Shown here: positions 38,785 to 48,431 of the stretch, piece after piece
Position numbering within the stretch: position 1 is the first letter of the stretch
Layout of the letters: each line of letters begins with the position of its first letter
Source: Modestobacter versicolor
Lineage (GTDB): Bacteria > Actinomycetota > Actinomycetes > Mycobacteriales > Geodermatophilaceae
Length of the DNA stretch: 64,000 nt
Assembly: GCF_014195485.1 (NCBI RefSeq)
Contig: NZ_JACIBU010000001.1
Span: forward strand, 3,844,001-3,908,000
Direction of reading: 5' to 3'
Translations under genes and position numbers: made by a program
Notes under the pieces: model-generated
Database searches by the model: none
What the model was told of the DNA's origin: nothing
What the model saw: the letters and a program-made list of their open reading frames with translations, nothing else

Positions 38785-39653
38785 TGGCCCTCCTCTCACC
38801 CGTCGACCGGGTCAAGGTGCGCACCCGGCGGATCGTGCGCGCGGTCTACCGCACGCCGCTGTCCACCCTCGACGACCTCGGCGACCAGCTCGCCTTCTAC
38901 GGCCGCGCGCTGGCCTGGACGCCGCGCACGCTGCGCCGCTACAAGCGCGAGACGATGCGGCTGCTGGCCGAGGTCACCTTCGGCACCGGGGCGCTGGCGG
39001 TCATCGGCGGCACGGTGGGCGTCATCGCCTTCCTCTCCTTCTTCACCGGCACCGAGGTCGGCCTGCAGGGCTACGCGGCGCTGGACCAGCTCGGCACGTC
39101 GGCGTTCACCGGGTTCCTCTCCGCGTACTTCAACACCCGTGAGATCGCCCCGCTGGTCGCCGGCCTGGCGCTGTCGGCGACCGTCGGCTGCGGCTTCACC
39201 GCGCAGATCGGCGCGATGCGGATCAACGAGGAGATCGACGCCCTCGAGGTCATGGGCATCCCGTCGTTGCCGTTCCTGGTGACCACCCGGATCATCGCCG
39301 GCTTCATCGCGGTCATCCCGCTCTACGTGATCGGGCTGCTCACCAGCTACTTCGCCACCCGCACCATCAGCACCCAGGTGTACGGCCAGTCCACCGGCAC
39401 CTACGACCACTACTTCAACCTCTTCCTGCCACCGCAGGACGTGCTCTGGTCGTTCCTCAAGGTGCTCGTCTTCGCCGTGGTGATCATCCTGACCCACTGC
39501 TACTACGGCTACCGCGCTGCCGGCGGCCCCGCCGGGGTCGGGCTGGCCGTGGGCCGCGCCGTCCGCTTCTCCATCGTCGCGGTCAACGTCATCGACCTGT
39601 TCCTGTCCCTGGCCATCTGGGGCTCGACGACGACGGTGAGGATCGCCGGATGA
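38784..39653 (+). CDS. yrbEB: MlaE/YrbE permease, second copy
   Basis: This second permease subunit has 289 residues. The coupling helix reads INEEIDALEVMGI, and GCGFTAQIGAMR precedes it, as in mycobacterial YrbE-B proteins. Five to six membrane helices are spread over residues 60-285. ATG 38784 shares a base with the previous stop; a GTG directly before it (38781) is in frame but would overlap more. The end overlaps mceA by 4 nt (ATGA). Confidence 0.93.
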   Translation: MALLSPVDRVKVRTRRIVRAVYRTPLSTLDDLGDQLAFYGRALAWTPRTLRRYKRETMRLLAEVTFGTGALAVIGGTVGVIAFLSFFTGTEVGLQGYAALDQLGTSAFTGFLSAYFNTREIAPLVAGLALSATVGCGFTAQIGAMRINEEIDALEVMGIPSLPFLVTTRIIAGFIAVIPLYVIGLLTSYFATRTISTQVYGQSTGTYDHYFNLFLPPQDVLWSFLKVLVFAVVIILTHCYYGYRAAGGPAGVGLAVGRAVRFSIVAVNVIDLFLSLAIWGSTTTVRIAG

Positions 39654-41026
39654 CCCGCTCGGGCACGGGCGCCGTCGTGCGCCGGCGGCTGCAGGGGCTG
39701 GCGTTCCTCGTCGTCCTGGTGCTGCTGCTCGGCCTGGCCGTGGCCCAGTACCAGAAGGCGTTCAGCGGCGCGGTCACCGTGACGCTGGAGACCGACACCA
39801 TCGGCAACCAGCTGCAGGAGGCCAGCGACGTCAAGATCCGCGGCGTCCTGGTGGGGGAGGTGCGCTCGGTGTCCGCGGACGCCGACGGCGCGACGATCGA
39901 GCTGGCCATCGACCCCGAGCACCTGGCCGACATCCCGGCCGACGTCAGCGCCCGGCTGCTGCCCAAGACGCTGTTCGGCGAGCGGTTCGTCTCGCTGGTG
40001 CCCCCGGAGCAGCCGGGCAGCGAGCGGCTGGCCGAGGGCGACGTCATCGGCCAGGACCGCAGCGAGAACGCCATCGAGCTGCAGCAGGTCGTCGACGACC
40101 TGCTGCCGCTGCTGCAGGCGGTCTCCCCGCAGGACCTGAGCTACACCCTCGGCGCGGTCGCCGACGCGCTGCGCGGCCGCGGCGACCGGCTGGGGGAGAA
40201 CCTGGCCTCGCTGGGCAGCTACGTCGGTGAGGTGAACACGGTCCTGCCGCAGCTGCAGGCCGACATCACCCGGCTCGCCGACGTCGCCGACACCTACGAC
40301 TCGGCCGCCGACGACCTGCTCGCGGTGCTGGACAACCTGTCGGTGACCAGCAGCACCCTGGTCGACCAGGCCGAGCAGCTGCGCCGCACCTTCACCGTGG
40401 TCGACGCCTCGTCGGCCACGGCCACCGACTTCCTCACCCGCAACGAGCAGTCGCTGATCTCGCTGGCGGAGAGCTCCCGGCCGGTGCTGGGGCTGCTGGC
40501 CGAGTACTCGCCGGAGTACCCCTGCCTGCTCGACGGGCTGGCGCGGTACAAGCCGCTGATCACCGAGGCGTTCGGCGGGGACGGCGACCCGGCGCTGAAC
40601 CTGAACATCACCGTGCAGTTCCCGCCGCGCAACCCCTACGCCCCGAACGACCAGCCGGAGTACCTGGACACCAGCGGCCCGTCCTGCGGCGGGCTCGACG
40701 ACATCGACGCGATCATCGCCAACGCCCAGGCCGGGTCGTACTACTGCCCCGAGCCGCCGGCCGACGGCATCGAGTCCGACGAGGACGCGGTCGACGGCCC
40801 GCGCTGCCTGAACGGCACCCCGGGGTCCTCGGACCCGGCGCCGGCCGGCGGGGCGGGCACGGTGGGCAACTCGCTGCCGGTCGAGCTGGCCGGGTCGACG
40901 GCCGAGCTGGACTTCGTCCGCGGCCTGCTGGCCTACCAGACCGGGGTCGACCCGTCCGAGGTCTCGGACCTGTCGGCGGCCCAGCTGGCGCCCGTGCTGC
41001 GGGGGACGGAGGTGGTGGTCCCGTGA
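39650..41026 (+). CDS. mceA: Mce protein, MceA position
   Basis: This is the first of six MCE-domain proteins that assemble into the periplasm-spanning lipid tunnel. An N-terminal signal anchor (about residues 15-33) is followed by the MCE domain (about 38-115; pattern VTVTLETDTIGNQLQEASDV then KIRGVLVGEV). A long helical region to about 300 follows, then a Cys-containing, Pro/Gly-rich C-terminus. The length is 458 residues. It overlaps both neighbours by 4 nt. Confidence 0.9.
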   Translation: MTRSGTGAVVRRRLQGLAFLVVLVLLLGLAVAQYQKAFSGAVTVTLETDTIGNQLQEASDVKIRGVLVGEVRSVSADADGATIELAIDPEHLADIPADVSARLLPKTLFGERFVSLVPPEQPGSERLAEGDVIGQDRSENAIELQQVVDDLLPLLQAVSPQDLSYTLGAVADALRGRGDRLGENLASLGSYVGEVNTVLPQLQADITRLADVADTYDSAADDLLAVLDNLSVTSSTLVDQAEQLRRTFTVVDASSATATDFLTRNEQSLISLAESSRPVLGLLAEYSPEYPCLLDGLARYKPLITEAFGGDGDPALNLNITVQFPPRNPYAPNDQPEYLDTSGPSCGGLDDIDAIIANAQAGSYYCPEPPADGIESDEDAVDGPRCLNGTPGSSDPAPAGGAGTVGNSLPVELAGSTAELDFVRGLLAYQTGVDPSEVSDLSAAQLAPVLRGTEVVVP

Positions 41027-42063
41027 GGGGACTGGCCGCACCGATCGTCAAGCTGGTCGTCTTCGCGCTGGTGACGATCCTGGCCAGCTACGTGCTGATC
41101 GCCACCATCACCAACGCCGGCTACGGCGACCAGACCGCCTACCGGGCCCAGTTCACCGACGTGGCCGGGCTGGTCACCGGCGACGAGGTGCGGATCGCCG
41201 GCGTGCGCGTGGGTCAGGTGACCGAGATCCGCATCGCCCGGGACGGCTCGGCCACCGTCGCCGAGGTCGGGCTGGAGGTCTCCTCCGACGTCCGCCTGCC
41301 GGCCGGGGTGCAGGCGACCATCCGCTACCGCAACCTGGTCGGCCAGCGGTACGTGGCCCTGACCGAGGGCGACGGGTCCGCCGGCGCGACGCTGGCCGCC
41401 GACGACGTCATCCCGCTGTCCCGCACCACGCCCGCGCTGGACCTCACCACGCTGTTCGGTGGGTTCCAGCCGCTGTTCCAGGCCCTCTCGCCGGACGACG
41501 TGAACCGGCTGTCCTACGAGCTGATCCAGGTGTTCCAGGGCGAGGGCGGCACGATCGAGAGCCTGCTCGGGCACGTGGCCTCGCTGACCTCCTCGCTCGC
41601 CGACAAGGACGCCGTCATCGGCAGCGTGATCGACAACCTCAACACCGTGGTCGGCACCGTCGCCGCCCGCGACCAGCAGCTGTCGGACCTCGTGGTGTCG
41701 CTGCAGCAGTTCGTCAGCGGGCTCGCCGCCGACCGGGACGCGATCTTCGACTCGCTGCAGACCATCGACGGCCTCGCCGTCGCCACCACCGACCTGCTCG
41801 AGCAGGCGAGGGCGCCGCTGGCCGCCGACATCCAGGCCCTCGGGGACCTGTCGACCAACATCGCCGACACCGGCGACGTGCTGGAGGACTTCCTGCAGCT
41901 CACCCCGACCAAGCTGGACCTGATCACCCGGACGGCGGTCAACGGCAGCTGGTTCAACTTCTACCTCTGCGGGGCCAGCGGCTACGTCGTCCTGCCCGGA
42001 CAGTCGACCGGCGTCAACCTGCCGGCCGGCGGGGCCAGCAGCGGTGCCGAGGGGTGCAGCTGA
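41023..42063 (+). CDS. mceB: Mce protein, MceB position
   Basis: This is a 346-residue MCE-domain protein with an N-terminal membrane anchor (about 5-25). The MCE domain is visible as YRAQFTDVAGLVTGDEVRIA followed by GVRVGQVTEI, with the later segment ATIRYRNLVGQRYVAL. The helical region contains LTTLFGGFQPLFQALSPDDV, a marker of MceB proteins. The GTG start overlaps the mceA stop (GTGA). Confidence 0.9.
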   Translation: MRGLAAPIVKLVVFALVTILASYVLIATITNAGYGDQTAYRAQFTDVAGLVTGDEVRIAGVRVGQVTEIRIARDGSATVAEVGLEVSSDVRLPAGVQATIRYRNLVGQRYVALTEGDGSAGATLAADDVIPLSRTTPALDLTTLFGGFQPLFQALSPDDVNRLSYELIQVFQGEGGTIESLLGHVASLTSSLADKDAVIGSVIDNLNTVVGTVAARDQQLSDLVVSLQQFVSGLAADRDAIFDSLQTIDGLAVATTDLLEQARAPLAADIQALGDLSTNIADTGDVLEDFLQLTPTKLDLITRTAVNGSWFNFYLCGASGYVVLPGQSTGVNLPAGGASSGAEGCS

Positions 42064-43097
42064 TGGCCCGGCAGAGCAAGCCGTTCCGCGACCGCGACCC
42101 GGCGGTGATCGGCGGGATCAGCCTCGCGGTGATCCTGACCCTGGTGGTGCTGGCCTTCAACACCGCGTCGCTGCCGGTCATCGGCGGCGGCACGGTCTAC
42201 CGCGCCCAGTTCAGCGAGGCCGCCGGGCTGAAGACCGACGACCCGGTGCGGGTGGCCGGGGTGAAGGTCGGCCAGGTGGAGAGCCTGCAGCTGGAGGACG
42301 GCGCGGTCACCGTCGAGTTCCGGGTCCGCGACGCGTTCGTCGGCGACCGCAGCGAGGCGGCCATCAAGATCGAGACGGTGCTGGGTGCGAAGTACGTCGC
42401 CCTGGTGCCGCGCGGCGAGGCCGAGCTGGACCCCGACGAGGCGATCCCGCTGGAGCGCACCGCCGCGCCCTACGACGTCGTCGAGGCGTTCGCCGGGCTG
42501 TCCAGCACCGTCGACCGGATCGACACCGGCCAGCTCGCGGCGTCGTTCGAGACGTTGTCGGAGACGCTGTCCGGCACGCCGGACGAGGTGCGCACCTCGC
42601 TGGACGGGCTGGCCCGGCTCTCCCAGACGATCGCCTCCCGCGACGAGCAGCTGCAGCAGCTGCTCTCGGCGACCCGCGACGTGACCCAGGTGCTCGCCGA
42701 CCGCAACGGCGAGTTCACCCAGCTGATCGTCGACTCCAACACCCTGCTCACCGAGGTGCAGGAGCGGCGCGAGCTGATCGACTCGATCCTCACCAGCACC
42801 CAGACGCTGTCCCAGCAGCTGGCCGGGCTGGTGCAGGACAACACCGAGGCGCTGACCCCGGCGCTCACCCAGCTGTCCACGGTCACCGACATCCTGTCCC
42901 GCAACCGGCAGCAGCTCGGCGAGACCGTGGCTGACCTGGCCCCCTTCGTCCGGGTGTTCACCAACACCCTGGGCAACGGCCGCTGGTTCGACAGCTTCGT
43001 CGACAACCTGGTCCCCGGTGTCGTCGGCGCCGCCCTCTGCGGCGGCAGCCCGGCGCTCGGCGGACCCCCGACCTGTTCCCCGGAGGCCGGCGGATGA
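42063..43097 (+). CDS. mceC: Mce protein, MceC position
   Basis: This is a 344-residue MCE-domain protein. The N-terminal anchor is IGGISLAVILTLVVLAF. The MCE domain shows YRAQFSEAAGLKTDDPVRVA and GVKVGQVESL. Helical segments with regular Gln/Leu spacing follow, consistent with the tunnel needle. ATG 42063 sharing a base with the mceB stop is preferred over a GTG at 42054 that would overlap mceB further. Confidence 0.9.
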   Translation: MARQSKPFRDRDPAVIGGISLAVILTLVVLAFNTASLPVIGGGTVYRAQFSEAAGLKTDDPVRVAGVKVGQVESLQLEDGAVTVEFRVRDAFVGDRSEAAIKIETVLGAKYVALVPRGEAELDPDEAIPLERTAAPYDVVEAFAGLSSTVDRIDTGQLAASFETLSETLSGTPDEVRTSLDGLARLSQTIASRDEQLQQLLSATRDVTQVLADRNGEFTQLIVDSNTLLTEVQERRELIDSILTSTQTLSQQLAGLVQDNTEALTPALTQLSTVTDILSRNRQQLGETVADLAPFVRVFTNTLGNGRWFDSFVDNLVPGVVGAALCGGSPALGGPPTCSPEAGG

Positions 43098-44326
43098 CGG
43101 GCAGGCTGCAGCGCACCGTGGCGCTCCTCGCGGCGGTGGTCCTGGTGGGGGCGGTCGGCTGGGCGGTGCTCCGCCCGGCCGGGCAGATGCGGGTCACGGC
43201 GTGGTTCGACGCCGCCGTGGGCCTCTACCCGAACTCCGACGTCCGGGTGCTGGGCATCGCGGTCGGCACGGTCACCGAGGTGGTGCCGCAGGGCGACCGG
43301 GTGCGCGTGGAGATGCTGGTCGACGAGGACTACGACATCCCCGCCGACGCCGGGGCGGTGGTCCTGGCGCCGTCCCTGGTCTCCGACCGGTACGTCCAGT
43401 TCGCGCCGGTCTACAGCGGCGGCCCGACCATGCGCGACGGCGCCGAGGTGCCTCTGGAGCGCACCGCCACCCCGGTCGAGCTGGACGCCGTCTACGGCGC
43501 GCTCGACGACCTGTCGGTGGCGCTCGGCCCGACCGGTGCCAACGCCGACGGCGCCCTGCAGGACCTGCTGGCCACCGGCGCGGACAACCTCGAGGGCAAC
43601 GGCGAGGCGCTCAACCAGACGCTGACCGGCTTCTCCCAGGCGGTGCGCACCCTCTCCGAGGGCCGCGACGACCTGTTCGGCTCGGTCGAGAACCTGCAGG
43701 TGTTCACCACCGCGCTGGCCACCGTCGACGCGCAGGTCGGTCAGTTCAACGCCAACCTGGCCGCGGTGGCCGACCAGCTGGCCGGCGAGCGGGACGACCT
43801 CGCCGCGGCGATCGCCCTGCTCTCCTCGGCGCTGGGGCAGGTCGCCACCTTCGTCCAGCAGAACACCGCGCTGCTGACCACCAACGTCGACCGGCTGGCC
43901 GACGTCACGCTGACCCTGGTCCAGCAGCGCAGCGCGCTCGCCGAGGTGCTCGACGTCGCCCCGGCGGCGCTGAGCAACGTCGCCCGCGCCTACAACCCCG
44001 ACACCGGCACGCTCGACACCCGGGACAACTCGCTGGGCTCGGCGAACGCCGAGGTGGTGGTCTGCCAGCTGCTGGCCACCGCGGGCCGCCTCCAGCTGGC
44101 CGGCGTGGACGTCGACGACGTCACCCAGCTGCTCGGGCTGCCGCCGACGGAGCAGATCTGCGCGCGGCTGCTGTCCGGCGACCCGAACGCCGACGGCGCG
44201 CTGGACGACCTCAACGGCAACGGCGTGCCCGACCTGCAGGAGCTGCTCACCGGCATCTTCGGCGGCGCCGACGGCGGTGGCGGCGGACCGATCTCGCTGC
44301 CCGGCCTCCCGGCGGTGACCCGGTGA
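43094..44326 (+). CDS. mceD: Mce protein, MceD position
   Basis: This is a 410-residue MCE-domain protein with an N-terminal anchor (TVALLAAVVLVGAVGWAVL). The MCE domain has VTAWFDAAVGLYPNSDVRVL then GIAVGTVTEV, typical of MceD. The C-terminal part is Gly/Asp/Asn-rich, including a DPNADGALDDLNGNGVPD segment with an Asp/Asn spacing like a dockerin or calcium loop. The ATG overlaps the mceC stop. Confidence 0.9.
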   Translation: MTGRLQRTVALLAAVVLVGAVGWAVLRPAGQMRVTAWFDAAVGLYPNSDVRVLGIAVGTVTEVVPQGDRVRVEMLVDEDYDIPADAGAVVLAPSLVSDRYVQFAPVYSGGPTMRDGAEVPLERTATPVELDAVYGALDDLSVALGPTGANADGALQDLLATGADNLEGNGEALNQTLTGFSQAVRTLSEGRDDLFGSVENLQVFTTALATVDAQVGQFNANLAAVADQLAGERDDLAAAIALLSSALGQVATFVQQNTALLTTNVDRLADVTLTLVQQRSALAEVLDVAPAALSNVARAYNPDTGTLDTRDNSLGSANAEVVVCQLLATAGRLQLAGVDVDDVTQLLGLPPTEQICARLLSGDPNADGALDDLNGNGVPDLQELLTGIFGGADGGGGGPISLPGLPAVTR

Positions 44327-45588
44327 GCCGCACCCGGCGCGCGGGCGCCCTGGTCGCCGCCGTCCTGCTGCTGACCGGCTGCGGGTTCCGCGGCGCCTAC
44401 TCCTTCGACCTCCCCGGTGGCGCGGACGTCGGCGCGGACCCCTACCGGGTGCAGATCGAGTTCGCCGACGTGCTGGACCTGGTGCCGCAGTCCGGTGTCC
44501 GGGTCGCCGACGTCCCGGTGGGCCGGGTCGAGGAGATCACCCTGGCCGACGACTGGACGGCGGTGGTGACCGTCGAGGTGGCCGGGGACGTCGACCTGCC
44601 GGCCAACGCCGTGGCGATGATCGGCCAGTCGTCGCTGCTGGGGGAGAAGTACGTCGAGCTCGCCGCACCCGGCACCGAGCCGCCCACCGGCGAGCTCGCC
44701 GACGGCGGCCGGATCCCGCTGGACCGCACCAACCGCAACGTGGAGGTCGAGGAGCTGCTCGGGGCGCTGTCGCTGGTGCTCAACGGCGGCGGGCTGGCGC
44801 AGCTGCAGACGATCAGCTCCGAGCTCGGCCAGGCGCTCGAGGGCCGCGAGGACGCCGTCCGGGACACGCTCACCCAGCTGGACACCTTCATCGGCGGCCT
44901 GGACCAGCAGAAGACCGAGATCAACCGGGCGCTGGACAGCGTCGACGCGCTGGCCACCACGCTCGCCGCCGGCACCGGCACGCTGACCACCGCGCTGGAC
45001 ACCATCGGGCCCGGGCTGGACGTGGTGGAGCAGCAGCGGGACCTGCTGGTCGGGATGCTGGAGAGCCTCGCCCGGCTCGGCGACGTCGGCACCCGGGTGA
45101 TCAACCAGGCCGGCGCGAACACCGTCGAGGACCTCCGGCTGCTGCAGCCGGTGCTCTCCCAGCTGGCCGCGGCCGGCCCGGACCTCACCGAGGCGCTGGA
45201 CCTGCTGCTCACCTACCCCTTCCCGGCCAGCTCGCTGTCGACCCTGCACACCCGGCAGGACCTGCGCACCGGGGGCTACGCGCTCTTCACGAACATGACG
45301 GCGACCCTCGACCTGGACCTGAGCGAGCTGCTCTGCCGGTACGTCATCGACCCGCTCACCGGGGCGTTGCGGGTCGTCGACCTCGCCGACCCGGCCGCCC
45401 GGGCGTGCACCGCCGCGTCGGCCGCCACCCAGGGCGGTGGCGGCCCGCCGGCGACCGGCGGCTCCGGCACGGGCACCGCGCCGACCTTCAGCCTGCCGAC
45501 CCTGCCCGACCTGACCGGCGTCGTCCCCGACCTCACCGGGCCCACCGGCGGCCTGCCCGGGCTGCCCCGGATCGGGGGCACGCCGTGA
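44323..45588 (+). CDS. mceE: Mce lipoprotein, MceE (LprK-like) position
   Basis: This is the lipidated member of the Mce ring. A short signal ends in the lipobox LTGC (Cys20). The MCE domain includes YRVQIEFADVLDLVPQSGVR and VADVPVGRVEEI, and the SSLLGEKYVEL block is characteristic of MceE. The 421 residues end in a Pro/Gly/Thr-rich tail. The start GTG overlaps the mceD stop (GTGA). Confidence 0.92.
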   Translation: MSRTRRAGALVAAVLLLTGCGFRGAYSFDLPGGADVGADPYRVQIEFADVLDLVPQSGVRVADVPVGRVEEITLADDWTAVVTVEVAGDVDLPANAVAMIGQSSLLGEKYVELAAPGTEPPTGELADGGRIPLDRTNRNVEVEELLGALSLVLNGGGLAQLQTISSELGQALEGREDAVRDTLTQLDTFIGGLDQQKTEINRALDSVDALATTLAAGTGTLTTALDTIGPGLDVVEQQRDLLVGMLESLARLGDVGTRVINQAGANTVEDLRLLQPVLSQLAAAGPDLTEALDLLLTYPFPASSLSTLHTRQDLRTGGYALFTNMTATLDLDLSELLCRYVIDPLTGALRVVDLADPAARACTAASAATQGGGGPPATGGSGTGTAPTFSLPTLPDLTGVVPDLTGPTGGLPGLPRIGGTP

Positions 45589-46856
45589 TCACCCGCACGG
45601 TGCGCCTGCAGCTGCTCGCCTTCCTGGCGGTCGCGCTGCTGGGCATCTCCTACGTCAGCTTCGAGTACGTGGGGCTGGACCGGCTGCTGCTCGGCGACGG
45701 CTTCGACGTGGCCGCCGACTTCACCGACTCCGGCGGCATCTTCGTCAACGCCGAGGTCACCTACCGGGGCGTGGGGGTGGGCCGGGTCAGCGACATGGCG
45801 CTGACCGAGGACGGCGTCCGGGTCACCCTGACCCTCGACCCCGGCGCACCGGACGTCCCGGCCGACACCGACGCGGTCGTGGCCAACCGCAGCGCCGTGG
45901 GGGAGCAGTACGTCGACCTCCGCCCGGCCGACGACGACGGCCCCTACCTCACCGAGGGGTCGGTGATCCCGGTCGACCGCACCGCCATCCCGATCCCGGT
46001 CGAGCAGCTGCTGCTCGACGTCGACGAGCTGGTCGGCTCCATCGACACCGACGACCTGCGGGTGGTCGTCGACGAGCTGGGCACCGCGTTCGCCGGCGCC
46101 GGCGACGACCTTGCCCGGCTGCTGGACAACGGCGACCTGCTGCTGGCCCGCGCCGAGCAGTCGCTGCCGCAGACGCTGCAGCTGATCACCGACGGGCAGA
46201 CGGTGCTGGACACCCAGGCGGGGTCCCGGTCGGCCATCGAGTCGTGGGCCCGCGACCTGCGCGCGCTGTCGGACACCCTGGTCAGCAGCGACGCCGACCT
46301 GCGCTCGCTGCTGGTCGACGCCCCGGACGCCGGCGCCGCGCTGCAGACGCTGGTGCAGGACGCCGGTCCGAGCCTGGGGCCGCTGGTGCGCTACCTCGAC
46401 GTGCTCAACGACGTGACCAACCCGCGGCTGGCCGGGGTCGAGCAGATGCTGGCCACCTACCCCGACGCGGTCAGCGGCGCGTTCAGCGTCGTCCGCAACG
46501 ACGGCGGCACCATGCGGGCGCACTTCGGCTTCGTGGTGAACTCCGGCGACCCGCAGCCGTGCACCACCGGCTACCTGTCCAGCGCGACGGCGCAGTCGCC
46601 CGGTGCGGTGGTCAGCGAGGACGTCACCGGCGTCAGCTGCGACGTCGTCGACGGCGTCGACCCGGGGGGCGACGCGGTCGACGAGAGCGGCTCCAACATC
46701 CGCGGGGCGCAGAACATCGGCTCCTCCGGCGGGGTCGGTTCGCCGGGCCCGGGCGCGGCGCTCGGCGGCGCCGTCCTCGCCCCGGTCGAGGACCTGCTGG
46801 GCGGCCTGCTCGGTGGGCTGCTGCACGCCAGCCCGTTCGCCACCACGGTCGGCTGA
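45585..46856 (+). CDS. mceF: Mce protein, MceF position
   Basis: This sixth MCE-domain protein has 423 residues with an N-terminal anchor (LLAFLAVALLGISYVSF). The MCE domain is seen as VAADFTDSGGIFVNAEVTYR and GVGVGRVSDM. The central helical region contains VEQLLLDVDELVGSIDTDDL, typical of MceF. The C-terminus has a Gly-rich stretch. The start GTG overlaps the mceE stop. A 22-nt palindrome follows the stop. Confidence 0.91.
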   Translation: MITRTVRLQLLAFLAVALLGISYVSFEYVGLDRLLLGDGFDVAADFTDSGGIFVNAEVTYRGVGVGRVSDMALTEDGVRVTLTLDPGAPDVPADTDAVVANRSAVGEQYVDLRPADDDGPYLTEGSVIPVDRTAIPIPVEQLLLDVDELVGSIDTDDLRVVVDELGTAFAGAGDDLARLLDNGDLLLARAEQSLPQTLQLITDGQTVLDTQAGSRSAIESWARDLRALSDTLVSSDADLRSLLVDAPDAGAALQTLVQDAGPSLGPLVRYLDVLNDVTNPRLAGVEQMLATYPDAVSGAFSVVRNDGGTMRAHFGFVVNSGDPQPCTTGYLSSATAQSPGAVVSEDVTGVSCDVVDGVDPGGDAVDESGSNIRGAQNIGSSGGVGSPGPGAALGGAVLAPVEDLLGGLLGGLLHASPFATTVG

Positions 46857-46864
46857 CCCGGCGC

Positions 46865-46886
46865 GGCCGGGCGCCGGCGCCCGGCC
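46865..46886 (+). terminator. Palindromic hairpin between mceF and the Mce-associated genes
   Basis: A perfect 22-nt palindrome with arm GGCCGGGCGCC lies 8 nt after the mceF stop. There is no T-tract, so partial termination or RNA stabilisation is as likely as full termination. Confidence 0.45.
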
Positions 46887-46981
46887 GGTCCGGCTACCGT
46901 GACCGCCGCCCCCGCGCCGGGCGCCCCGGCACCCCCGACCCCGACCACCACCCGACCCCGCCCGACCGAGAGGAGACCGGC

Positions 46982-47560
46982 GTGCCCGACGACACCGGAA
47001 CCGCGACCGAGGTCGAGGACGTGCCGACGACGGAGCCCGCCGCCGACGAGCAGCACGACGACGACGCCGCCCCCGCGCGCGGGCTGTCGCTGCCGCTCGT
47101 GCCGGTGCTCGCCGTGCTGCTGGTGCTGCTGGTCGCCGGCTGCGCCGCGCTGTGGGTCACCCGGCCCGAGGGGTCCGCCGTCCGCACCGGTGACTACGTC
47201 GGCGCGCTGCAGGCCGCCCGGGCCGGCATCGTCGACGTGACCTCCTTCGACCACGTCACCCTCGACGACGACATCGAGCAGATCCGCACCGTCACCACCG
47301 GCGACCTGCAGCAGGAGTCGATCGAGCAGCTCGACCGGAGCCGGCAGCAGATCACCGACGCCCAGGCGGTGGTCAGCACCACCGTGGTCGGTGCCGCCGT
47401 GGGCGCGGCCGACGACGACCGGGCGACGGTGTTCGCGGTCATCCAGTCCACCCAGCAGACCAGCGCGTCGCCGCAGGCGCAGGTGCAGCGCTTCCGGGTC
47501 GAGATCGCCCTCGAGCGGGTCGACGGCCGGTGGCTGCTGTCCGGGATCACAGGACGGTGA
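46982..47560 (+). CDS. Mce-associated membrane protein, first copy
   Basis: This is a 192-residue protein with an acidic cytoplasmic N-terminus (about 35 residues), a single transmembrane helix (LSLPLVPVLAVLLVLLVAGC) and an extracytoplasmic domain. The latter resembles the VirB8-like fold of mycobacterial Mam/Orphaned Mam proteins and ends VERVDGRWLLSGI-like. Such proteins stabilise Mce complexes. The start is GTG 46982 after GAGAGGAGACC. It lies 125 nt after mceF and 7 nt before the second copy. Confidence 0.83.
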   Translation: MPDDTGTATEVEDVPTTEPAADEQHDDDAAPARGLSLPLVPVLAVLLVLLVAGCAALWVTRPEGSAVRTGDYVGALQAARAGIVDVTSFDHVTLDDDIEQIRTVTTGDLQQESIEQLDRSRQQITDAQAVVSTTVVGAAVGAADDDRATVFAVIQSTQQTSASPQAQVQRFRVEIALERVDGRWLLSGITGR

Positions 47561-47567
47561 GCCGACG

Positions 47568-48431
47568 ATGAGCGAGCAGGACCGGCCCGGCGACGGGTCC
47601 GACGAGCGGTCCCGCCGGCCCGCCCCCCGGCCGCGCCCGACCCCCGGTACGCGCCCCGCCGCCGCGCGGCCCAGCCCCCGTCCCCGGGTGGCCGGCAGCC
47701 GGCGCGAGCGGGAGGACGACGAGCCGGTCGCCGCCCCCGCCGCCGCTCCCGCCGCGGTCGCGCCCGCACCGGCGCCCCCTCGCGCCTCCCGCCGCGCGAC
47801 CGCGGCACCACCGGAGCCCGAGCGCGCCGGCGCCGCCGCGCGGCGGACGGGCACCCGGCCCCCGGCACCGGCCGGCCCGGCGGAGCGCGCGCCCCGCCGG
47901 CCTGGCCGGCTGACCGCCCTGGTGCTCGCCGCGCTGTGCCTGCTGGCCGCGGCCGGCGGCGGCTGGCTGCTGTGGGAGCGGCAGCACCCGGCCCACGTCG
48001 ACCCGTCGGTGTTCAGCGCGGCCCGGTCGGGGGTGGAGGCCCTCTACGCCTTCGACCACACCGACGCCGAGGGCAGCGTGCAGCGCAAGCTCGACGTCCT
48101 CACCGGCGACCTGCGCGAGCAGTACCGCGAGGACCTGTCGACCGGCGGGATCATCGACACCTACGAGCAGGTGTCGGCGACCACCCGCTACGACGTGGCC
48201 GAGGTCGGGCTGCAGCAGGTCGACGAGGACCAGGACCGGGCGACCGTCGTCGTCTTCGGCCAGTACGTGGTCGAGTCGGTGAACTCCGGCACCCAGGAGG
48301 CGCCGACCGGCTCGGAGTGCACGGTGACCGCGGAGGGCGCGCAGGCCTGCACCCAGACCGTGCAGATGACCATGACCCGGGTCGACGGGGACTGGAAGAT
48401 CAGCGAGCTGACGCTGCTCACCTCGAGCTGA
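47568..48431 (+). CDS. Mce-associated membrane protein, second copy
   Basis: This 287-residue protein has a long Arg/Pro/Ala-rich cytoplasmic region (about 1-110), one transmembrane helix (LTALVLAALCLLAAAGGGWL) and an extracytoplasmic VirB8-like domain. The domain shows ARSGVEALYAFDHTDAEGSV and ends MTRVDGDWKISEL. It has the same layout as the preceding protein, so the two are likely paralogous partners of the Mce machine. The ATG at 47568 follows the previous stop by 7 nt. It is the last gene of the mce operon. Confidence 0.83.
   Translation: MSEQDRPGDGSDERSRRPAPRPRPTPGTRPAAARPSPRPRVAGSRREREDDEPVAAPAAAPAAVAPAPAPPRASRRATAAPPEPERAGAAARRTGTRPPAPAGPAERAPRRPGRLTALVLAALCLLAAAGGGWLLWERQHPAHVDPSVFSAARSGVEALYAFDHTDAEGSVQRKLDVLTGDLREQYREDLSTGGIIDTYEQVSATTRYDVAEVGLQQVDEDQDRATVVVFGQYVVESVNSGTQEAPTGSECTVTAEGAQACTQTVQMTMTRVDGDWKISELTLLTSS

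Noticed and set aside
46900-46980. Tandem CCCGACC/ACCACC-like units before the first Mce-associated gene
   Set aside because: Only loosely repeated, no constant period; ordinary C-rich intergenic sequence.
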